This document shows positions 56,176-64,000 of a stretch of DNA of 64,000 nt, piece by piece (position 1 is the stretch's first letter; each line of letters begins with the position of its first letter). Source of the DNA: Alitta virens (taxonomy: Eukaryota > Annelida > Polychaeta > Phyllodocida > Nereididae). The DNA lies in NCBI GenBank assembly GCA_932294295.1, contig OW028586.1, positions 9,763,790-9,827,789 of the forward strand, read 5' to 3'. Both the position numbers and the translations under genes were made by a program. Under the pieces are notes generated by a model. It did not search any database. It was not told the DNA's origin and saw nothing but the letters and a program-made list of their open reading frames with translations.

Positions 56176-56462
56176 AAAACAATTTGATTATGAAGAAAGT
56201 ACCGTAATGCCCCAAATAACCCGAGTTTATAAAAGAGTTCCAGAATTAAAAAAACTTTGATTTGTGAGACTATTCCCCAGTTTACCACATGAAAGGTTTG
56301 TAGTGACTATTTTTTAAAACAACTTGATGCTAACAGTACCTCTCAATGGCCAATCCATCCATCACAACAAAATTAATTGCTGACAGTCACGACTTATGTA
56401 GAATTAAGTCTAGAATCATAATCTCGCTTGATGCGAGAAACCTGGAGAAGTTGACGAGAAAA

Positions 56463-56561
56463 TGACGTCAAGTGTGAGACAGCGACATCTGTCGGTGACG
56501 TTTGATCTGACCTCTTGGCATTAACTAACGTCACCAAGCCGAAATCGTCATTTTTGACGTA
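56463..56561. promoter_or_regulatory. cluster of five CRE-like sites
   Basis: TGACGTCA (full palindromic CRE, 56463-56470), TGACG (56496-56500), ACGTCA (56528-56533), CGTCA (56546-56550) and TGACGTA (56555-56561). A sixth ACGTCAC lies near 56693. This is about 1 kb upstream of the coding exon at 57568, so a CREB/ATF-responsive promoter for that gene is a fair inference. A hairpin (TCTCGC-TTGAT-GCGAGA) lies just before the cluster. Confidence 0.45.
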
Positions 56562-56828
56562 CAAAACTAAGATTTTTTGTCAGTCCTGTCAAATCTTATT
56601 CAATGTTTCTCAGGAGTTAGTTGTAGTAGATTGCTTTTGAGTGGTCGAAGTGCCTAGAAGGTCCTAGAACTCTTGCCTGGATTGATAAGAAACGTCACAA
56701 GTTTGTCAAGAAATTCTTGGAGAGGCTCAAAAGATGGAATGAAGTGGTTTTAGAAATCAATTTGATGAAAGATTAAAAACAAGAGGGCAAAAATGATCTG
56801 AGTGGAATAATAGGAAAATGATTTACAA

Positions 56829-57011
56829 TAGATAGACAGATAGATAGATAGGTAGATAGATAGATAGATAGCTAGATAGATAGTTAGATAGTTAGATAGA
56901 TAGATAGATAGATAGATATAGATATATAATAGATAAATAGATAGATAGATAGATAGATAGACAGATAGATAGATAGATAGATAGATAGGTAGATAGATAG
57001 ATAGATAGATG

Positions 57012-57049
<38 letters not shown>

Positions 57050-57310
57050 CAGATAGATAGATAGACAGATAGATAGATAGATAGACAGATAGATAGATAG
57101 ATAGATAGATAGATGGATAGGTAGATAGATAGATGGATAGGTAGATAGATAGATGGATAGATAGATAGATGGATAGATGGATAGATGGATAGATAGACAG
57201 ATAGATAAGTAGATAGATAGATAGATAGATAGACATATAGATATATATATATATATAGATAGATAATGGATAGATATATAGTTAGATAGACAGATAGATA
57301 GATAGATAGA
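56829..57310 (+). repeat. (GATA)n array, about 480 bp
   Basis: The largest GATA array in the window, with GACA, GATG and GGTA variants. Apparent LSIYLSI-type - strand frames are artefacts. Confidence 0.93.
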
Positions 57311-57349
57311 TTGTCTTAAATATTAAATGATAATCAATTTTCTTTTCAG

Positions 57350-57396
57350 TTTGAGTGCAACAAACCGTGAAAATGATTATTTGTGACTGCTGAACC
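57350..57396 (+). other. possible noncoding exon or alternative 5' UTR exon
   Basis: Preceded by TTTTCTTTTCAG (acceptor-like, AG at 57348-57349) and followed by GTGAGT at 57397. The only ATG inside reaches a stop after six codons. It could be a 5' UTR exon of the gene starting at 57568, or chance. Confidence 0.3.
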
Positions 57397-57567
57397 GTGA
57401 GTATCCACTGACCTAATTTGTTTACTTAAGTTGGATTTTAAGTTTATGGAACACGTTTAAAGGTGCAATGCCTCATTTTCCCTTCTAAACATCTTATGGA
57501 GAGATTTTTTTTCTGAAATAATGACATTTAATCGTGACCTCACTAAAGGCACTTTGATAGCAATTAT

Positions 57568-57683
57568 ATGGCTGACTGTAGTTTACCTGGGAAAGATAAG
57601 CTTCGTGGAAACATCAAAATAAGATTTCTGGAGAGTTTTGGAGGAGAGCTACTCGTCTCAAGTGATGGCGACGTTTTGATTAG
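57568..57683 (+). CDS. first coding exon of an unrecognised gene (partial)
   Basis: ATG at 57568 opens 38 codons plus AG, ending at a strong donor GTAAGT (57684). The peptide begins MADCSLPGKDKLRGNIKIRF, and the next 18 residues read LESFGGELLVSSDGDVLI. It is mixed and hydrophilic, with alternating strands, not low-complexity, and unlike the surrounding AT-rich noncoding DNA. The frame is closed by TAA at 57544-57546, so the ATG is the first in frame; its -3 base is T, a weak context, but +4 is G. I do not recognise the family. A pattern KIRFLxSFGGxxL followed by SDGxxL recalls the start of some PB1 domains, only weakly. Later exons were not found and probably lie beyond 64000, or are too short to see. 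The CRE cluster about 1 kb upstream would suit a promoter. Confidence 0.55.
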
Positions 57684-58771
57684 GTAAGTGGATTTGTGGC
57701 AGTTGAGTTGCTAGGCTTTTTTTATGATGTCTAACTTTTATTTTATTTCTTGCAATGGACGACTTAGTGACTGCAAGAAATCGTGGGATTGTAACTATAT
57801 TGAATATGTTTTATTGCCTGTAGTTTGATTGCTGTGCTAAATGGTACACTTTATTGGTGGCTATATTATTAGGATATGTCAAATTAGATAAAAAAAAATG
57901 GTGAGTTATCAAATAACTATGGTTAATCACACAGATTTATATGAAAATATATTCGAGATCTGGTAAAAGAAATTATGATTGCATAATAGAGGTGGTTAAT
58001 TAATTTTTAACTGCGAAAAAAATAAAAACCAACTGAGTTATAATTATATTGCATATTACAATAGATGTAATGATCCCAAAACCATGAACATTAAATATAT
58101 CGTGATAACCTGATTTAAGTTTATATATTAAAAGATAATAAAATGTCTAAATGTCTATTTAATAGTATAGTGGGTAAGTTATAAGACATATTCCAGCTCT
58201 GAAAGTTTTGGATTTATGTTATTATGATAGAGAAATAAATGATGAAAAAAAAAATCACAATAATCCGATTATAAAAAAATCAACTATTTTATCTACTGCA
58301 TGATCATAAATTTTGCTTTGATTTCTTTTGTGTCTGTCTGTCAAAAATTAGCAACACAATAATTTTAGGGGTTTTTATGGGACAATCCAAATATTACCCC
58401 AGCAAATTAGATGACTCGTTTTTAGCAGATTCTGTTTTGGGTTTTATTGTGAAAGCTCTCCAATTAAATCATGAAGCATTCAAACTTTGTTTTCTCAAAA
58501 TATTCTTGGGCCTTCCCCGCCTCATCCATCTCAGAACGGGTCGATTGTTTTACCCCTAGAACAATGGCCATTGTTGACGTCATCTGGCCTACCACGTGAC
58601 CTTATTTGTCCTTCCGTTTAGGGCCAGTCTGTCGCTGGTCTGGCCACAGCTGAGCCTCATCTAAGTGTTGCCAGTAGGGTAGAACAGGTTTCTAAGCTTT
58701 TTTATGCTCCTAATAAGTGTGAGAAATTACTTTCAATTTGTGGTTGACTGATGCTACAAGGTTACAAGGTG
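57684..58771 (+). other. putative intron start of the second gene; no exon seen
   Basis: AT-rich. A 60-codon open stretch at 58377-58559 lacks an obvious acceptor in the right phase and a known motif. Confidence 0.35.
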
Positions 58772-59160
58772 GAATGAATGAATGAATGTGCAAAATGAGT
58801 GGTAATATATAACGGGATAATGTGAATCATTCTACAGACTTGAATGAATGAATTCACTGAATGAATGTATTCACTGAATGAATTAATTCACTTAATTCAC
58901 TGAAACATTCTAAAAATTCCAAAAGGCGGAATGAAGAATGAATGAATGAATGGAATTGAATGAATTAATAAATAAATGAATGATTGAATAAATGAATGAA
59001 TTCACTAAAACATTCTAAACATTCCAAAAGGCAGAATGAATGAATGAATGGAATTGACTGAATGAATGAATGAATTCATAGAAACATTCTAAGCATTCCA
59101 AATGGCGGAATGAATGAATGAATGCATGCATGAATGAATGGAATTGAATGAATGAACGAA
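58772..59160 (+). repeat. GAATGA minisatellite with conserved 70-bp higher-order unit
   Basis: (GAATGA)n blocks separated by AATTCACTRAAACATTCTAA and CATTCCAAAAGGCRGAATGA phrases, present at about 58895, 58997 and 59070. Confidence 0.85.
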
Positions 59161-59414
59161 GTATTCCACAACAGCACAATTTTACTTCCTCCTCTCATTG
59201 GTTAATTACCTCTTTTTGTATTTTGACACTTTAGAATCACCTTTAGACATTGATTTCAACTGAGAATATCCAGTGTTATATTGTACGTCAATTTGTTTTC
59301 ATTTATTCATGTTATTAATCAATATTATAAAGGAAGAAGTCAGCTTTCTAACTTATAAAGGTTATTTGTCAAAACAACAATCAGTAAATGAAAAATAATT
59401 GCTGAGGTGCCATT

Positions 59415-59573
59415 GTCGATTCTACCAAGGGTGAGGACCCTCCGAAAAAGTCCTTCAGGTATGCAGCTCCAAAAACTTGGAATGATGTGCCATTTATCGT
59501 CAGAAGCAGTGACTCTATTGAGACTTTTAAGAAAAGACTAAAAACACATTATTTTAATCAATACTTAACATAG
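59415..59573 (+). pseudogene. 3' fragment of a non-LTR retrotransposon ORF (reverse transcriptase C-terminus)
   Basis: An open frame ends at TAG 59571-59573 with residues reading SFRYAAPKTWNDVPFIVRSS followed by DSIETFKKRLKTHYFNQYL. The AAPxxWNxxP, SxSIxxFKxxLKTHxF pattern is the classic C-terminal end of CR1/Jockey-type and related LINE polymerases. Upstream in frame it extends to about 59415 (STKGEDPPKK), after which the frame is lost. No catalytic core is present, so it is a 5'-truncated dead copy. It is in the opposite orientation to, and distinct from, the element at 60108-61025. Confidence 0.8.
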
Positions 59574-60107
59574 ACTTTTCATCGATTTAATTAGTTTTTA
59601 CAGACTTTTTTAATTTAAATATTATAATGTCTCTTATCAATTTTAATTTCGTCGATTTCATTTTATGTAGTTTGATTATCGAACATTTCTGTCCTGTTTG
59701 GGTGGTCCTTAGTTTGTATGAAAAAAAAGGAAGAAAAACCCCAGGTGTATTTAAACTCTAGGAAGAAACTGTAAAATGTGGCTTGTCACCTTGCATGTAT
59801 TTAATGTGCTCAAGTTTGAAACTCCGGGTGTTTGAAACGTAATTGACTCGACATATTTGAGGATAATGATAACATAATGATATAATAACTAGTTTGGTAA
59901 GAAAAGTTGCGAAAAAAAGAACCTTGATTATGACGTAATAATTGGTGTCGCGCCATAGAATTTGAAAGACGATCGCGAAAGTGACATTAGCCTCTAACCC
60001 CTTAAAGAATTTGCAGATATACCGTGATACTCTCTAAACGCGACAATTAGGTGAGAAAATTACGCATGCGCATCTGCTTGTGGTTACGTAATGTCACGTC
60101 ATATCGG

Positions 60108-61025
60108 TAAGTAAATAAAGTAAGTAAAGCTTTATTTAAAGTCGATACAATTTTACAATAAACAACATAAGCACAAGTGCTTGTAATCGACAAATGAAAG
60201 ATGAGTATTTACAAAATTAAATAAAGTATTTACAAATGACATATGTAAAACAAAATGGTGTATAAAATCATTGTATAAGTTAAATATCACAGAACACAGA
60301 TCAAGCATGCACCACATTTACATGCAGGTTTCCACGACTGGACATTACTTTTAAAATCAGGTAAACTTAATTCTTTAAACACAGGAGGTAATTTATTGTA
60401 AAGCATGGCACCATTGTACTTAAAAGACCTAAAACCAAACATTACAGTATTGAACTTAGGCTGGACTAGACTACTATTTCTTAAATTGTAGTTGGTGTCT
60501 CTTTCTTCAAGAAAATCTGAGGTTAATGGTGGCAACGCAAAATGTCTTAATTTGTGAACATCGAATAAAATATCATGTTTGCGGCTCAAATACAGTGTCC
60601 TTCTATTTGCCTTTAACAGTAAATCTTTGTATTCTGAATTAAAAGCATTATAAACATACCGAAGAGCTCGCTTTAACAATTTTTCAAGTTGCATAGAGTC
60701 ACTCACACTGCAGTAATGATAAACAGAGTTACAATACCTTAAGTTAGAACATATAAGAGCATCAACAATTTGTAATTTAGACTTAGTGGTTAATACAGTA
60801 CTGAGCCTACCAATAACATTTACTTGCCTACTACATTTTTTGATAAGATGTTTAATATGATGTGAGAATTTTAATTGATTGTCAATGTTGAAGCCCAAGA
60901 GTTTAACATTATCTGTACTTGCAATTACAGTGTCGCCAATATTAAATACAAGGGTTTGATTAGCTCTACTTAATGTCAAACACTAAAACTTGGAAGGATT
61001 TGCCTTCATAAAATTGTCCTGAAAC
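60108..61025 (-). pseudogene. 5'-truncated non-LTR retrotransposon (CR1/Jockey-like LINE) reverse transcriptase remnant
   Basis: The main open frame (60979 down to 60287) encodes 230 residues. Typical RT thumb and C-terminal features are VKLLGFNIDNQLKFSHHI, then LICSNLRYCNSVYHYCS, LEKLLKRALRYVYN and LYNKLPPVFKELSLPDFKSN. It ends in a Cys-rich CKCGACLICVL. Upstream in frame, FQDNFMKANPSKF (60986-61024) is the RT NPxKF motif, but a TAG at 60983-60985 follows, so the copy is broken. The catalytic YxDD region is absent because of 5' truncation near 61025. The 3' UTR runs to about 60108, with a hairpin, CGACTTTAAA and an AAGT-type tail. Clade assignment is by eye. Confidence 0.85.
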
Positions 61026-61450
61026 AAGGAGTAAGGAGTTCAATGATTTATAAACTTTATATAAACTTTATTTTCGTACTAAATGTACAAAAAATTACGA
61101 TAAAATTGTAGGTAAAACGAAAGGTTAATTCATGGTGTAAAAAATAGCATACTCAAAAATGTATTGAAAATCTTGTCTTTCTAGTAACCAGACATGTTCT
61201 TCTGAAATAACTAGTCTCCAAACCTTTATTATTTCTTTACTCAAGCATTATATACATAATAATAATAGATTTTAGAAGTTAAAATATTCTAAAAGATTTT
61301 TTTTTTTTGCTTCTCGCTGAAAATTAATTTGTCAATATCTGGAGCATATTTTATGTATTGGAAATGCAAAACTGTATGAAATTTATCATAATAGTGTTCA
61401 GCAAATAATTTTTCATATTTTTTTGTGTAATCTTATTGAATTATAATGGA
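61026..61450. other. intergenic, no gene recognised
   Basis: AT-rich; nothing coding seen. Confidence 0.5.
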
Positions 61451-61485
61451 AGATAAGATGAGATGAGATGAGATGAGATGAGATA
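61451..61485 (+). repeat. (GATGA)n tract
   Basis: About six GATGA pentamers. Confidence 0.85.
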
Positions 61486-62105
61486 TAAAAATAGCATGTA
61501 GAAATAAATAAACACTCTTGTCATAAAATCAACTGCTGATGTTTATTTTTCATTAAAATTACGTCAGATTTAACAATATCAAAGTCATTCTTAGCTCCAG
61601 CTTATATTTTAGACCCGGCTTTTAATCGAGAATACTCTGTTTCAAAATCGAGACTGACAGACAAAGAAAGAACATAAAAGAATATTAACAGCCAGACAAT
61701 CATAACCCTATTCATTTGAAGATCTATATTCATAATAATTGCTATCTCTCATACAATGGTTAATCATCCCAACCATAACAATTGCATTCAAAATGTCACA
61801 TGACGTGATCATGTGACCTTTTAGATAACAAGACCAGTCATGTGACACGAGAGCCATCCCATAATACATCATGATATCAAACTGCATAATAAATTAGAAT
61901 TAAATGTGTTTTAAACATTCATGTGTGAAAATGTACTGGGTATGATTTTGAAAAGCTTTAAATAAAAGTTCACTGAATGTATTATGAAAGCTTATTGTAT
62001 GCATTGCTGGTGGCTCCATGGTCAGTACATCTAATCTAATAAGTATTGAAATCGGTATAATAGTAATTAGTATAGTAGTATTAATGGTAGTAGTAGTGCA
62101 GTTGC

Positions 62106-62345
62106 AGTAAGTAAGTAAGTAGTTAGTAAGTAAGTAGTAAGTAGTAAGTAAGTAAGCAAGTAAGTAAGTAAGTGAGTAAGTGAGTGAGTGAGTGAGTAAA
62201 GTAAGTGAGTAAGTGAGTAAGTGAGTAAGTAACATAAGTAAGTAAATAGTAAATAAGTAAATAAGTAAGTAAGTAAATAAGTAAGTAAGTAAGTAAAACT
62301 TTACTGGACGTCCAGTAAAAGTACAACAAAATAAATAAATAAAAA
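62106..62345 (-). repeat. (AAGT)n array ending at a palindrome and (AATA)n; likely retroposon 3' end
   Basis: About 190 bp of AAGT/GAGT units to 62296, then the perfect 20-bp palindrome TTTACTGGACGTCCAGTAAA (62300-62319) and AATAAATA units. Read on the - strand this is a hairpin followed by a TTAC-repeat tail, the same arrangement as the LINE 3' ends elsewhere in the window. Confidence 0.65.
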
Positions 62346-63294
62346 ATTGACTATCGTTCATTCATTCATTCATGCAGACATTTATTCCACATTTTATTCA
62401 TTCGATTTCCAGGTCCTCATTTACTCATTCATACATATTCCTTCACAATACACTCCTTTGCATAAAGCACCTTTTTTAGAATTTATTCAGATTTTCAAAA
62501 ACATTTTGATTCCGATGACAGTAAAAATCATTCCCCACACACTAAACCATTAGCTGACATCATTAAATATTTTTTTTCACTCTCTGTATTTTGATAGTAG
62601 TATTTTGGAGGTCGTTCAGAGCTTTTTGAATGGATATGCAAACTTTCGGTGGAGCGCACGGGCTAGCGACACCTATGTGTGTCACAGGGAATAATGGGCG
62701 CCCGTATTTATTTTGTGATTATGTCTGCAGGCAAATCCTGTTTTGGAACTATCTCCTCTCTACTCTTGTGTGGGCAAACAAAAAGAGATGATACATAGAA
62801 TTGGCGCGGATTTGCAGAGCACAAAATTGCCCCAAAATGACTGGAAATTACAGTAGATTTAGCTGGGGGTATATTACATATGTGTGTTTCGTGTGTTTGT
62901 GAGCAACCCGGCTGTAAATACAAATGTACACCATATGGATTAGGATATAAAGCTTCTATAGTCTCCTTCAGTGAGAAATAAATGAAAGTGTTCCAAAGCT
63001 GTGCCTATTGCTAGAATTCGAAACATTTGTTAATTTACATTTTGCGTTCAGTTGAAAATTATCACAGGCTTTTTTTTTTTGGCCTTTTAATACCTTTTAC
63101 CACATGAATGGGTCTTTTCGGTGCCCGGAATAAACATGGAGTATATTCACAAGGTACCCCCAATTTAATGTCTCATGCAACTGGCAGGAATCAAACTTGG
63201 GAGCTTCATGGAGCTAACTGGCTAATACCATAACCACTAAGTTCTCCCAACCGCAATTGCCGATACCTGTTAAATATTTTGGGATGGGCACTGG
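62346..63294. other. intergenic, no gene recognised
   Basis: No coding or strong repeat signal. Confidence 0.5.
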
Positions 63295-63475
63295 GTGGGG
63301 TTGGTGGAGTAGGGCTTAACTCCTGTATTTCTACACCTGATGGGCTAATTAGGACAGGCAGGAACCATAGCAATGAGACGAAAGGAGGAAACAGCCATCC
63401 AACTTAGGCTCAACCGGGAATTGAACCCGGGACCCAGTGGTTGGAAGTCCAGTGTGGTACCATCGAGCTCAGCCC
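63295..63475 (-). repeat. SINE family B, full copy
   Basis: Reverse complement of the 4797-4982 element: GGGAATTGAACCCGGGACCC, AAACAGCCATCCAACTTAGG and CTGTATTTCTACACCTGATG in the expected order. Confidence 0.7.
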
Positions 63476-63482
63476 TGGGCTG

Positions 63483-63701
63483 GGCACTCCTGAATTTAGC
63501 TGACGATGCCTCATACTTAGTGTCTATACTCAGGCAAGTGAAAGTACCCACTCATGGGGTGAATGTTCTTGAAGGTCCAAGATTCGATTCCCGGACCAGA
63601 CAATCTATATCATGTTTTAACAAAGAGCCGACTCTAGTGGAAAATGTGTGAGATGGTATTGGATCTCATCTCATCCCATCTCATCCCATCTCATCTCATC
63701 A
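63483..63701 (+). repeat. SINE family A, rearranged, with (CATCT)n tail
   Basis: TGCCTCATACTTAGTGTCTA, CAGGCAAGTGAAAGTACCC, a second B-box-like AAGATTCGATTCCCGG near 63580, then a 3' remnant and a CATCT/CATCC tail (63664-63701). The internal B-box-like phrase suggests a nested or chimeric insertion. Confidence 0.55.
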
Positions 63702-64000
63702 TTGTGCCTTGCCGTTAGCCATTGGGTATACCAGCACTAAGCTTAAAACCAGTAACATAGGATATTAAAAAAGTCCAAAAATCAAATGTACAATTACAGA
63801 TACATAGTGTACGATAGAAAAGTCCTAAATTCACATGCAGATAAATACGTGTAGTCAAGTATACGAAAAACGGATTTATGGAATTACTTGATATAAACAT
63901 TGAGTACATGACCCTTTATAGGGTATTTTCACCTTTTGCATTAGTAATCATTTCACTGTATATTATTTTGACTGGCAGTTTACACTGTGATAGTATGATA
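63702..64000. other. intergenic to window end
   Basis: AT-rich, no feature recognised. Confidence 0.5.

Noticed and set aside
58377..58559. 60-codon stretch as exon 2 of the hidden gene
   Set aside because: No acceptor with the required phase directly upstream, and its composition is not clearly protein-like.
62123..62361. LLTYLLTY-type frames on - strand
   Set aside because: Translation of the AAGT array.

Overview
This window is eukaryotic nuclear DNA from an animal. It is AT-rich, nearly empty of long ORFs, full of simple repeats and short retroposons, and carries one confidently readable spliced gene. That gene is a Gfi1/Gfi1b/Senseless-family zinc-finger repressor on the + strand, in four coding exons spread over about 33 kb (15956-48926). 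The exons encode 449 residues: an N-terminal SNAG repression motif, a low-complexity Ser/Pro middle region, six C2H2 fingers almost identical to vertebrate GFI1 fingers, and an unusual Ser/Pro-rich C-terminal tail. The fingers look more vertebrate-like than insect Senseless. With the large introns and tRNA-derived SINEs with simple-repeat tails, this suggests a marine invertebrate, perhaps a non-vertebrate deuterostome such as a hemichordate. That assignment is an inference and is not proven here.

Layout. Positions 1-15.5 kb are 5' intergenic DNA with SINE copies, (ATCT)n tracts, a LINE 3' end and two large pentanucleotide arrays. About 15.48-15.78 kb is a candidate promoter (CCAAT, NRF1-like, octamer, E-boxes). 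Exon 1 is at 15956-16130, exon 2 at 29020-29226, exon 3 at 39120-39695 and exon 4 at 48535-48926. All splice sites are canonical and all three introns are phase 1. The 3' UTR probably ends near 50117 after AATAAA at 50096 and contains a TA-flanked MITE. From 50.2 kb onward is intergenic DNA with three SINE families, two independent LINE 3' fragments, and large GATA and GAATGA arrays. It also holds a short coding exon at 57568-57683 (38 codons and a GTAAGT donor), preceded about 1 kb upstream by a dense cluster of CRE-like sites. I read this as the 5' end of a second, unrecognised + strand gene that continues beyond the window.

Repeats. One SINE family (at least 17 copies, both strands) ends in different simple repeats at different loci. 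A TA-targeted MITE family (TIR beginning CAGTA) is scattered through intergenic DNA, introns and the 3' UTR. Several LINE 3' ends share a hairpin, the string CGACTTTAAA and a microsatellite tail. Together these suggest that retroposition seeds many of the microsatellites seen here.

I see no operons, CRISPR arrays, rRNA genes or convincing standalone tRNA genes, and no evidence for a bacterial-type accessory system. Repeat boundaries are estimates by eye. Family names were assigned from motif recognition, without any database search.
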